From Acidobacteriota bacterium (GTDB taxonomy: Bacteria; Acidobacteriota; Terriglobia; Terriglobales; Acidobacteriaceae): a stretch of 18,450 nt of DNA. Where the stretch lies: NCBI GenBank assembly GCA_025353435.1, contig JANXQR010000698.1, forward strand, positions 1 through 18,450. The letters run 5' to 3'. Positions 1 through 7,041 of this stretch are shown one piece after another (position 1 is the first letter of the stretch; every line of letters starts with the position of its first letter). Position numbers and translations under genes: made by a program. Below the pieces are notes generated by a model. That model searched no databases. It saw only the letters and a program-made list of their open reading frames with translations, and was not told the DNA's origin.

Positions 1-448
1 CACAATCGAACCGCTCATCCAGCAACTCCGCCCGGCCCCCCTGAACTCTGACATTCGATCCCAGTACGCGTGCGGCCTCCCGGAGAAATGCCTCCTTCTT
101 CCCCTGGGACTCCGCCAGCGTCACCGCAATCTCTGGCCGGCAAAGCGCAATCGGCAGCCCGGGAAACCCCGCCCCTGAGCCAAAATCTAGTAATGTCTTA
201 ATTCCCGCCGGCAAAAGCCGAGCGCAAGCGATCGATTCCGCAATGTGCCGACGCAGAATCCCGTCTTCGTCGCGAACCGCGGTGAGATTCATCCGCACGT
301 TCCAGCGCATCAGCAGCGCCGTGTAGGCGCCAAACTCGCCCGCGAGCCCCTCATCCAACGGAGGCTCCCCAAGACCTGTCAAAATCTCATTCAGCCTGAC
401 ACCCAGCGCAAGTGACTTGCCCGGATCAGAAGGCGGGGGGCTCGTCAT
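1..448 (-). CDS. rsmG: RsmG, 16S rRNA (guanine-527-N7) methyltransferase, 3'-truncated by window edge
   Basis: SAM-dependent methyltransferase (also called GidB) that methylates G527 of 16S rRNA in the 30S subunit. Reading the minus strand from the ATG at 448 gives a protein beginning MTSPPPSDPGKSLALG. It continues through the family segment RWNVRMNLTAVRD and the SAM-binding stretch LLDFGSGAGFPGLPIAL, followed by a second Rossmann segment with LAESQGKKEAFL. About 149 codons are present, so roughly the last quarter lies beyond position 1. The start overlaps the stop of the upstream amidotransferase by ATGA (445-448), which implies translational coupling; no clear Shine-Dalgarno site is seen. 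It is the last visible gene of the folC-plsC-amidotransferase-rsmG operon. In many bacteria rsmG lies near the origin, often beside parAB, but that part is outside the window. The family call is firm from the SAM motif and the LTAVRD segment. Confidence 0.93.
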   Translation of the reverse strand, partial: MTSPPPSDPGKSLALGVRLNEILTGLGEPPLDEGLAGEFGAYTALLMRWNVRMNLTAVRDEDGILRRHIAESIACARLLPAGIKTLLDFGSGAGFPGLPIALCRPEIAVTLAESQGKKEAFLREAARVLGSNVRVQGGRAELLDERFDC

Positions 449-1203
449 ACGGATACAACTGACTCGCTTGCCGGCTGTGGCCGCCACTTCTCGGCCTCGC
501 GGATGAATGCCGCAAACAACGCCCTCGAAAATGCGCTACTTGCATAAGTCCGCTCCGGATGCCACTGCACCCCCACCACAAAATGATCCTCGGAATTCAG
601 CTCGACCGCCTCAATCACTCCATCGGCCGGCGATGTCGCGGTCACGCGCAGATTGTCCCCTGCCACCTTGAGTGCCTGGTGATGGCTCGAATTCACGAGA
701 ACCGGCAGCAAGGGCGATGGCCGCATCCTTTCCAGCCGCGAACCAGACTCAATCCGCACCGGGTGCGCTTCATCAACATGCCGCCCCGGCGCATGATCGA
801 CTGCAGTCAGCCCGGCCGCCGCAAGGTCCTGCACCAGCGATCCATTACGCCAGACATTCAGACTCTGAATCCCATAACAAATTGCCAAAACCGGCTTCTT
901 GAGATTGAAAGCATCCTGCAGAAGCAACTCATCCACCGCGTTTCGCGCCGGGTCTGCCTCCGCACACTCCGGAATGCGCTCCTCACCATAAATCTGCGGG
1001 TCCACGTCAAACCTGCTACCCGGAAGGAGAACACCATGTGCCCTGGCCAGAAGTTTCGCCACCACTGCAGGCCGTTCACCCAATGGAATCAACAAGATCG
1101 TCGCGCCCGCAGACTGCAGCGCCTGGATGTAAGACGGGAGACAACGTCCGTTGTAGTTGGGGTCGAGAGAGGAGGGTTCAGGGATGGCTATCTTCACGGT
1201 CAT
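445..1203 (-). CDS. Class I glutamine amidotransferase, gamma-glutamyl-gamma-aminobutyrate hydrolase (peptidase C26) family
   Basis: A 252-aa single-domain hydrolase of the PuuD-like peptidase C26 group, which cleaves gamma-glutamyl amide bonds with a Cys-His-Glu triad. Visible features are the LLPGSRFDVDP loop (about residues 59-69), the nucleophile elbow AICYGIQSLN with Cys109, and the GVQWHPER motif carrying His215 and Glu217. The nucleophile region reads CYG where many members read CRG, a mild divergence that does not remove a catalytic residue. There is no signal peptide, so it is cytosolic. Its stop lies 49 nt downstream of the plsC stop in the same operon, and its own stop overlaps the rsmG start. 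The substrate (gamma-Glu-GABA, folate polyglutamate or another gamma-glutamyl compound) cannot be told from sequence. The operon also encodes FolC, which makes gamma-glutamyl chains, so a role in folate or gamma-glutamyl turnover is possible but only inferred. Confidence 0.85.
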   Translation of the reverse strand: MTVKIAIPEPSSLDPNYNGRCLPSYIQALQSAGATILLIPLGERPAVVAKLLARAHGVLLPGSRFDVDPQIYGEERIPECAEADPARNAVDELLLQDAFNLKKPVLAICYGIQSLNVWRNGSLVQDLAAAGLTAVDHAPGRHVDEAHPVRIESGSRLERMRPSPLLPVLVNSSHHQALKVAGDNLRVTATSPADGVIEAVELNSEDHFVVGVQWHPERTYASSAFSRALFAAFIREAEKWRPQPASESVVSV

Positions 1204-1252
1204 TCAGTCTATTATGGCTCTCCGGGCGTTGTCTCCGCTCCCCAATCATGCT

Positions 1253-2008
1253 TCAGCCACCGACCGGTTGCACGGTGAGCATCTCTTCGATCCGGGAGCG
1301 CACCTTGAGCGTCAATTCCTCCGCCTGGCGCATCGTCATTCCGGTTGTCTCAATCGGCTCGCCAACGGTGAGCGTCATGTCGCACGGAAAGAAGTGACCG
1401 GTGTGGATCGGGAGCAGATCGTAGACTCCACTCAGGGCGATGGGCACCACCGGCACCTGGGCGCGGATGGCAAGAAACCCGGCCCCCGCCATGAAGCTCT
1501 TCAGCTCTCCATCCGGCGTTCGCGAGCCCTCGGGGAAGACAAAAAGCGGCATTCCAGCGCGGAGAGCCTTCACCCCGGCGTTGAGGCTGGCCAGCGAGCC
1601 ACGCGCATTCTCGGTCTCCACCGGAATCTGTCCAGAGCGAGCTAAGTACCATCCTATGAACGGTATAGACCATAGCTCCTTCTTCGCAAGGATGCGGAAT
1701 TGGAATGGCAGCGTGGCGAAAATCACGGGCGTGTCCATGTAGGAGGTGTGATTCGAGGCGTAGACGGCCACCGGATGCTTATAGAGGTTCTCGGCACCGA
1801 TCACCGTAAGCCGCCCGCCGGAAACGGCGAGGCATGCGCGAGCCCATGCTTGCGCAAGGCGATGCTGGCTTCGCCCTGTCTTCGCCCAAATGGAAGCAAC
1901 CACCGCCGCGCTGCCGAAGATTCCAGTCAGCAAGAAAAACAGCGGCGCTTGAAACATATTGCTACGCCAGCGGAGAAACCGCGGCATGGGATCGGGGCGC
2001 TGTTTCAT
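1253..2008 (-). CDS. plsC: PlsC-type 1-acyl-sn-glycerol-3-phosphate acyltransferase
   Basis: A 251-aa lysophosphatidic acid acyltransferase, which adds the second acyl chain in phosphatidic acid synthesis at the inner membrane. A hydrophobic N-terminal segment (about residues 20-40) would anchor it. Family motifs are in order: NHTSYMD (residues 86-92, the HX4D catalytic motif with His87 and Asp92), a motif II region near RILAKKELWSIP, FPEGSRT (158-164, acyl-acceptor binding) and VPIALSG (188-194). Length is typical. The ATG at 2008 overlaps the folC stop as ATGA (2005-2008), so translation is probably coupled. Internal ATGs at residues 8 and 18 are possible alternative starts, but the overlap favours the first. 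It lies between folC and the amidotransferase on the minus strand. Confidence 0.93.
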   Translation of the reverse strand: MKQRPDPMPRFLRWRSNMFQAPLFFLLTGIFGSAAVVASIWAKTGRSQHRLAQAWARACLAVSGGRLTVIGAENLYKHPVAVYASNHTSYMDTPVIFATLPFQFRILAKKELWSIPFIGWYLARSGQIPVETENARGSLASLNAGVKALRAGMPLFVFPEGSRTPDGELKSFMAGAGFLAIRAQVPVVPIALSGVYDLLPIHTGHFFPCDMTLTVGEPIETTGMTMRQAEELTLKVRSRIEEMLTVQPVGG

Positions 2009-3369
2009 GACCGCGAGCCCGCAACGGCTTGGACTCGATCGCGCAACAGGTGACGCGCCTCGCCTACCAGGTACACCGAGCCGGAAATCACGACTACGCC
2101 GCCTTCACCCCCAGCCGCCATTTCCAGCGCAACTTCAACAGATTCAGCAGCTTGCGCCGACGTTCCCGTAGCTTCAGCCGCGGCCAAAAGGTCGGCCATG
2201 GTGGCCGCACGCAAACTGGAGATGGGCGCGAAGATCACTTGATCGAACACGGGAAACAGAATCTGCGCCATCTCGCGGAGCGGCTTGTCGCGAAGGCAGC
2301 TAAATACAAGCGTCTTTGTCTTTCCGCCGAACTCGGCGTCGAATCGATCCCGCAGCCCCGCACGCAGCGCCCATGCTCCGGCGGGATTGTGCGCCACATC
2401 GAGAACCCAATCGATTCCGCCAACCGTCAAGCGTTCGAGCCTCCCCGGCCAACGTGTCGCCTGGATGCCATGCGCGATGGAAGCGGGCGTTATCGCGAAA
2501 CCATGCTGCCCCGCCAGTTCCACGGCAGCGGCAATCGCCAGTGCGATGTTGCGATGCTGATGTGCTCCGGTCAGCGGCGAATTGACTTCGATCTGACTGA
2601 CCTCGTTTTTAGGGCCCATGACCTCCACGGAGTAGGCGCCCGACGTCGGCGTGCCGATAGACGGCATGTAGGCCGTGGCGCTCACTCCGCGCACCTCAAG
2701 CTCGGTCGCCACTTCGCCCAGCGCCTGGTTCGCTTCAGGATGCTGCGGCAGCGTCACCAGCACGCCGCGGGGGCGCAGAATACCGGCCTTTTCACCCGTG
2801 ATGGCGGCAATCGTCGAGCCCAGCCACTCCATGTGGTCGAGCGAAATATCGGTGATCACGGAGACCAGCGGATCGACAATGTTGGTCGCGTCGAGACGAC
2901 CGCCCATGCCCACTTCGAGCACCCCAACCTCCACGCCCTGCTCCGCGAAGTGCAGAAACCCGATCGCTGTGAGCACCTCGAAGAAGCTGGGCATCTGGAC
3001 TAGTGCCCCAGCCGCAATCAACTTCTCTGACGCAGTGCGCACAGCGAAGAAGTGTCGCGCAAAGTCCTGGTCCGTGATCTCGGCGTCATTCACGCGGATG
3101 CGCTCGTTCACCCGCTCCAGATGCGGCGACGTGTACAGCCCGGTGCGCAGGCCGGACGCAACCAGGATTGAAGACAGCGTGGCAGCCGTGGAGCCCTTGC
3201 CGTTGGTCCCCGCGATGAGAACGCTCTTGAATCGGCGCTGCGGCTTACCAAGTTGCTCGAGGAGGATGCCGATCTCGGCGAGGGAGAACTTGCGGCGCGG
3301 CACTCCGGGCCGGGTGTAGAGCTCCGGAGCCATCGCGTTCAATTCTTCAATGGCCGCCGCATATGACAT
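2005..3369 (-). CDS. folC: FolC, bifunctional folylpolyglutamate synthase/dihydrofolate synthase
   Basis: A 454-aa cytosolic Mur-ligase-superfamily enzyme that joins L-glutamate to dihydropteroate and extends the polyglutamate tail of folates, using ATP. The P-loop IAGTNGKGST is at residues 52-61. It is followed by SPHLERVNERI (81-91), LEVGMGGRLDATN (151-163), the LDH Mg/folate-region motif (177-179), GEKAGI (192-197), GAHQHRN (268-274), WPGRLE (307-312) and the C-terminal-domain motif LDVAHNPA (323-330). All are standard FolC landmarks and the length is normal. It is the first gene of a four-gene minus-strand operon. A TATACT hexamer lies about 10 nt upstream of the ATG without an obvious TTGACA partner, so the promoter is uncertain. 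Its upstream neighbour is the PIN-domain gene ending 84 nt away, which has a clearly different base composition. Confidence 0.95.
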   Translation of the reverse strand: MSYAAAIEELNAMAPELYTRPGVPRRKFSLAEIGILLEQLGKPQRRFKSVLIAGTNGKGSTAATLSSILVASGLRTGLYTSPHLERVNERIRVNDAEITDQDFARHFFAVRTASEKLIAAGALVQMPSFFEVLTAIGFLHFAEQGVEVGVLEVGMGGRLDATNIVDPLVSVITDISLDHMEWLGSTIAAITGEKAGILRPRGVLVTLPQHPEANQALGEVATELEVRGVSATAYMPSIGTPTSGAYSVEVMGPKNEVSQIEVNSPLTGAHQHRNIALAIAAAVELAGQHGFAITPASIAHGIQATRWPGRLERLTVGGIDWVLDVAHNPAGAWALRAGLRDRFDAEFGGKTKTLVFSCLRDKPLREMAQILFPVFDQVIFAPISSLRAATMADLLAAAEATGTSAQAAESVEVALEMAAGGEGGVVVISGSVYLVGEARHLLRDRVQAVAGSRS

Positions 3370-3453
3370 GGAAGCTTAAGTATAGAAGACGGTGGGTGGG
3401 GATCGGCTTCGTGCTCGTCGCTGCTTTGAGTGCCTACTGCTTTTCCATTGCGA

Positions 3454-4053
3454 TCATTCCCCAAAGGTCAAGAGATTCTGCGGCGTCATTCGAACGGGCT
3501 CTTGCGATGGAATCAGGGAATCGGTTTTGCTGTAGTCCTTATCCCAACAGTTTAAAACATCGCAATTTCTGAAAAGCGCAGACGCAACGTGGAGTGAATC
3601 TGCTGCTTTCATATTGTGGCTTCGGGCGATTTCAGCTGCCCTGTGGGCAACCGCCGGAATGACTTGGATTTTCCTAATCCAGGACCAATCGAACATCTGC
3701 CTTACCTTGAGCGTCTGATCTTCAGACAATAGCCGTGTCGGTAGAGTGTTTCTTTTGTAGTGGTCCCAAATCTTGTCAAACTCGGTAGACGCTTTGGGGT
3801 GAATCACATTGCCTTCTTCGTCCTTGGCCTTTAGTAATTCCGCCCATAACGGGACAGGGGACGGCTGATAGTTGGTCTTTGGTCTAATCGTTTCGACGAT
3901 GGTGTACACCGAGGTCCATATCTCAACCTGGTCGTTTCGAGCGTGTTTTAGTACATCTTCGCAAATCAATGATCGTGCATATTCCTCTGGGTGAGTACCA
4001 CTCAGATAGCTTATGAAACAGCTCGTATCCCAATAGACTTTCTTGGGTGCCAT
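3454..4053 (-). CDS. PIN-domain ribonuclease, VapC-like toxin of a probable two-gene cassette
   Basis: A 199-aa protein beginning MAPKKVYWDTSCF. PIN domains are metal-dependent RNases, usually toxins in VapBC-type systems. The four expected acidic residues are visible: Asp9 (VYWDTS), Glu54 (TIVETIRP), Asp152 (KAADSLHVASA) and Asp171 (NCWDKDY), so the active site looks intact. It is longer than a typical VapC of about 130 aa; the extra length lies in a charged stretch at about residues 60-120 between the second and third acidic positions. The chosen ATG (4051-4053) overlaps the upstream gene's stop as TGATG and has a GAGG-type Shine-Dalgarno site about 10 nt upstream; a TTG nine bases earlier is less likely. 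G+C is near half, below the housekeeping neighbours. The PIN family is firm; a toxin role is inferred from the coupled pair. Confidence 0.82.
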   Translation of the reverse strand: MAPKKVYWDTSCFISYLSGTHPEEYARSLICEDVLKHARNDQVEIWTSVYTIVETIRPKTNYQPSPVPLWAELLKAKDEEGNVIHPKASTEFDKIWDHYKRNTLPTRLLSEDQTLKVRQMFDWSWIRKIQVIPAVAHRAAEIARSHNMKAADSLHVASALFRNCDVLNCWDKDYSKTDSLIPSQEPVRMTPQNLLTFGE

Positions 4054-4847
4054 CAATCGCAATCCTCAAAGAACTCTTTCAGAGATAGACCGCCAGTTAG
4101 ATCGGGAATCGATCCTCGCATCTCCTCAATCGTCGGAAGGTCGATCGAAATCGACGCCGAATGAAAAGTCTCTACCTGCATAGACAGAGGCCTTCCGTAT
4201 CGGTCGGCCTTCGCCATTCCGGTGACCAAAACTCTTGCACCCAAGAGGTCCATCGCCTCAGTCTTTTGTTTGGGGTCAAGATAACACCGAACGGGCCTCT
4301 TCGTCTCTTCATCCCAAACGCGAAACTCTAGGCCGTTATGCACCGAGATGGTGTCTAGGTTACCTACAATAGTCCCAAACGAAACAGACTTCGGACAAGT
4401 TAGGTCTTTGACCTGATTCAGTGTCTTAACGGTAACGGTCGCAGTCAACGTAACGGATCCATTTGAAGCCGTGTAAATCGCAGATTCTCCCACCGTGGGC
4501 GTAGTTCTCGCCAATTTCTCTACTCTGGTCAACGCAGCGTCAGAAAGAAACTTGTTTCTCTCGCCGCGTTCAGTCAGAGAAGCAACGTTGGTTATGATCT
4601 CCTGCTCAACTCTCGCGCTAGTGTCGCTGCCAATGTAGCGTCCCAAAAGTATCGGCGTCACCCCGATGAGAGGGGCAGGCTCGTTTTGCAACGTCGTCAC
4701 ACGCCAACGAAGATTCCCGTTCTTTTTGCTAGCAACAGCCGAATCGACCTCTTGAAGAAGTCCGAGAAAATTCCCCGTCGCCCGCCAGAACTCAGGCAGA
4801 TCGATAATGCTTCTTTCGCCAACGCGCATGAATATGGGTTCAGCCAT
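4053..4847 (-). CDS. Unknown protein with OB-fold-like C-terminal half, coupled to the PIN nuclease
   Basis: A 264-aa protein I do not recognise with confidence. The start is set by a perfect AGGAGGT Shine-Dalgarno site 7 nt before the ATG at 4847; a TTG 42 nt further upstream lacks support. The N-terminal ~100 residues are mixed and charged (WRATGNFLGLLQEVD, LLGRYIGSD). Residues 155-230 alternate strands in an OB-fold-like pattern: FGTIVGNLDTIS, LEFRVWDEET, PVRCYLDP, ARVLVTGMAKAD, GRPLSMQVETF. The end is a distinctive tail (EEMRGSIPDLTGGLSLKEFFEDCD, positions 241-264), a likely partner-binding element. There is no helix-turn-helix, RHH or AbrB motif, so if it is the antitoxin for the PIN protein it is not a classical VapB. 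The stop overlaps the PIN start (TGATG). Inference: an antitoxin, substrate-recognition or nucleic-acid-binding partner. Confidence 0.7.
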   Translation of the reverse strand: MAEPIFMRVGERSIIDLPEFWRATGNFLGLLQEVDSAVASKKNGNLRWRVTTLQNEPAPLIGVTPILLGRYIGSDTSARVEQEIITNVASLTERGERNKFLSDAALTRVEKLARTTPTVGESAIYTASNGSVTLTATVTVKTLNQVKDLTCPKSVSFGTIVGNLDTISVHNGLEFRVWDEETKRPVRCYLDPKQKTEAMDLLGARVLVTGMAKADRYGRPLSMQVETFHSASISIDLPTIEEMRGSIPDLTGGLSLKEFFEDCD

Positions 4848-5001
4848 CGTGCCGACCTCCTGATACACTGAGATCGGGACGTTTTCCAAGAACGCCCTTT
4901 CCGCCGCGCAACGGTTTATTTTCCGCGAGAACTCCGGCCGGCCAGCGGGCTTTTCGCATTATTAAGTATTTTGGGATGTTTCTCCTTCAAGCTCAATCAG
5001 G

Positions 5002-5247
5002 TTATCGTGGATCCCCGAGCATTGACCGCATTCCTATCATGCTCTTCAGCGACCCGACTGTCCAAACAGAGTTTCTCTGCTTGCGAGTGTTCTACCTGTA
5101 GTCGAACTTGGTCAAGTACCTGCTCAGGTGCTCCGTTCCAACATGGTGATAAACGCCATTAATTACCCGCTTTAGAAGTCCAAAACGCTACTCCACACCA
5201 TTGGTCGTGGTGCTGACGTCATCTTAGTACCAAGCATACTCGTCGAG
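5002..5247 (-). pseudogene. Decayed C-terminal remnant of an ISXO2/IS1595-type transposase
   Basis: No open frame survives, but one continuous minus-strand frame of about 80 codons reads LDEYAWY*DDVSTTTNGVE*RFGLLKR, then VINGVYHHVGTEHLSRYL, TKFDYR*NTRKQ and MRSMLGDPR. This matches the well-known end of ISXO2-like (IS1595 family) transposases, which carry an EY...HTNTVE..F..LKRGI.GVYHHV...HL.RYL.EF.FRYN pattern. Three internal stops (shown as *) interrupt it, and the catalytic N-terminal part is absent, so it is inactive. It begins in the codon directly after the deacetylase stop and in the same frame, suggesting insertion or deletion right at that gene's 3' end. I could not identify terminal inverted repeats. 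Confidence 0.8.
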
Positions 5248-6168
5248 TTACCGGCACACGCTGTTCACATCCAACGTCGGTTTACGATTCGGCGGCAGCG
5301 GCAGCCCCCGCGCCTGCATCGCCGCCTCGAGCAGATCCGGTCCCGCGGGCATCGTAGGATCAAGCGAGCTCTGATAGAAGGGGTCCTTCTCAGCCTCTTC
5401 CAGGGTGACGAAGCCGAAGCCTTTGTTCTGATAGAGCCCTATCAGATGCGGCAGCATGTGAGCGTCAAAGGCGCCAACGTGCATCAGCAACACGTAGGGA
5501 ATGTCGTGGCCGAAGAGGGCCTTGGCCATGGCGCGGCGGAAGTCGACGTCATTCGACGCGGCATCGAGGTAACTGGTCTCGAGCTGTTCGATGGCGGCGG
5601 TATCGCTTTTCGCAACGCAGCGGGCGTAGGGTTCGTTCCACAGGTAATCGCCAAAGCTCATGGTGACGGCAGCGATGCGATAGCGGTGGGCAGCCAGGAA
5701 TTGGCGAGCCTCATTTCGCTTCTCGGGAGTATCGCCCTCGGCCAGGTACGGATACCGCAGCCAGTGCCAGTCGCTCTTCCCGGCATACTTCTCCAGAATT
5801 GGCTCGTTCTTGAGCACGTCCGCTTCCCAGTCAGCGAGCGAAGCGGAGTTGAGATTCATGTGCGACCAGGCGTGATTTCCCAGCGGAAAGCCAGCGTCGC
5901 GCCAGTCCTTGAGCATGGGCTCTGATGATGGCTCGCGCTCCGTCGCCACGCCATTCACGAAACCGTAGACCGGCGGCAGATGCGCAGCTTTCATCGCGTC
6001 GATCAGCTTGCGGCCAATCGCGACCCGCGTCTCTCCCGGCGGCATGGCGCTGTGAGCGGGAAGATCATCCCAAGTGAAAGCAATCTGCTGGGCAGGCGCT
6101 GAACCCGCAAACAACAGGCCAGCGAGCCCGGCAAGAATCACGCGCACCAACCATTTTCCAATCTTCAA
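5248..6168 (-). CDS. Secreted polysaccharide deacetylase (NodB homology, carbohydrate esterase 4-like)
   Basis: A 306-aa protein with a signal peptide (MKIGKWLVRVILAGLAGLLFAGSAPAQ, positions 1-27), followed directly by a NodB-type metal-dependent deacetylase domain acting on acetylated glycans in the periplasm or outside. Motifs: AFTWDD with Asp34/Asp35 (base and metal ligand), LGNHAWSHMNL with His99 and His103 (metal ligands), LRYPYLAEG with Arg138 (motif 3) and LLMHVGAFD with His230. The translation start is a TTG at 6166-6168 with a GAGGG Shine-Dalgarno site 6 nt upstream; a TGA four codons upstream leaves no earlier start. The C-terminus (TLDVNSVCR) looks natural even though the transposase relic follows at once. 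Substrate is not deducible: chitin-like oligomers, peptidoglycan or other N-acetyl sugars are possible. Confidence 0.9.
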   Translation of the reverse strand: MKIGKWLVRVILAGLAGLLFAGSAPAQQIAFTWDDLPAHSAMPPGETRVAIGRKLIDAMKAAHLPPVYGFVNGVATEREPSSEPMLKDWRDAGFPLGNHAWSHMNLNSASLADWEADVLKNEPILEKYAGKSDWHWLRYPYLAEGDTPEKRNEARQFLAAHRYRIAAVTMSFGDYLWNEPYARCVAKSDTAAIEQLETSYLDAASNDVDFRRAMAKALFGHDIPYVLLMHVGAFDAHMLPHLIGLYQNKGFGFVTLEEAEKDPFYQSSLDPTMPAGPDLLEAAMQARGLPLPPNRKPTLDVNSVCR

Positions 6169-6296
6169 GACAAGCCCTCACGCCGAGCACGAATCAGCTC
6201 AAACCATGGTAAGACCCATGCGCGCGCCAGCCAATCAGCATCGCCTAAATCGACGAACCGTTCAATCAGGAAGACCCTATTTACTCGTCCGCAGGA

Positions 6297-6805
6297 AGGT
6301 TTGTGGAAGCCAGGAAAGCGCGTCCATTGTGGATGAACGGTGCGTCGCATCGCCTTTGTTCATAGGGCGACGGACTCCCTTTGCACAAAATCATCATGCC
6401 ATCCACAGCGGTTTTCGCTCGCCCTGTTGAAGCGGTGGGAAATCCCATACCGATCTACCCGGTAGGGGACCAGTTCTCCTATTATCCTGAAACGCACAGC
6501 CAAGTTTTAGAAAACTCTCACCCTGCTTAAGAGTCTTCTAACCTGATACATCCGCTCCTTTTCCACTTTTCCGGCCTGAACTACGGAGACTACGGGTAGT
6601 GTATGTATCTCCCACACAAGTTTCCTCACCCTCCGTCGCACTCTGTGCCGGTCAGGGTCGATTCCCTTCCCGAGGCCGTTCGTCCAACCCCCAATCAAAT
6701 CGTCCCAACATCGCGGCGAAATCCTCCAGCTCAACCAGCAAATTCCGCCGCTTCGAATGCCTGCTGACGCCTTTCCCAGAAAACCGCCTAGTTTTCCACG
6801 CACGC
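6297..6805. other. Candidate origin of replication / DnaA-box cluster upstream of dnaN
   Basis: The span 6169-7041 has no convincing gene. Within it are several 9-mers one mismatch from the DnaA-box consensus TTWTNCACA: 6327-6335 (minus, TCATCCACA), 6379-6387 (CTTTGCACA), 6559-6567 (TTTTCCACT) and 6792-6800 (TTTTCCACG). Weaker two-mismatch sites are at 6301-6309 (minus) and 6399-6407. A moderately A+T-rich stretch lies at about 6500-6550. Transcription diverges from this region (minus to the left, dnaN to the right), and rsmG is 6 kb away. All this fits an origin or a DnaA-regulated dnaN promoter region, but no box is perfect and dnaA itself is not in the window. Confidence 0.3.
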
Positions 6806-7041
6806 GTTTACCCCAAAGGTGAATACAATCAATCCAGAAGCGACAGCAGCCGTTTCCGGTCACGGCCAGGGTGTTGTATCGTTTGGCCAGCGTATGTCCT
6901 GCCGGAGTGCATTTTTCCGCTTGGGACTGTTGCTCGCGACCAGCACGGGGACGTTGGGCCGCAAACGCGGTCAAGCGAAGGGTGGGGTTCATGTCGATAC
7001 TGGAAACTGAAGTTGAGCAACCGGCCGCGCAGGGGGCAGCG

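Noticed and set aside
2029..3003. Plus-strand 324-codon ORF
   Set aside because: It is antisense to folC, whose motifs are complete; the translation is His/Arg-rich with no family features.
3378..3383. TATACT hexamer upstream of folC as a -10 box
   Set aside because: No matching -35 element at a suitable distance, so it was not listed as a promoter.
3363..3572. Plus-strand 69-codon ORF with a hydrophobic start
   Set aside because: It has no ribosome binding site, overlaps the folC start and the PIN gene 3' end in antisense, and the second half is low-quality sequence.
4971..5162. Plus-strand 63-codon ORF
   Set aside because: It is the antisense shadow of the decayed transposase sequence.
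6165..6350. Minus-strand 61-codon ORF upstream of the deacetylase gene
   Set aside because: No ribosome binding site or recognisable features; it overlaps the deacetylase start and the region with DnaA-box-like sites.
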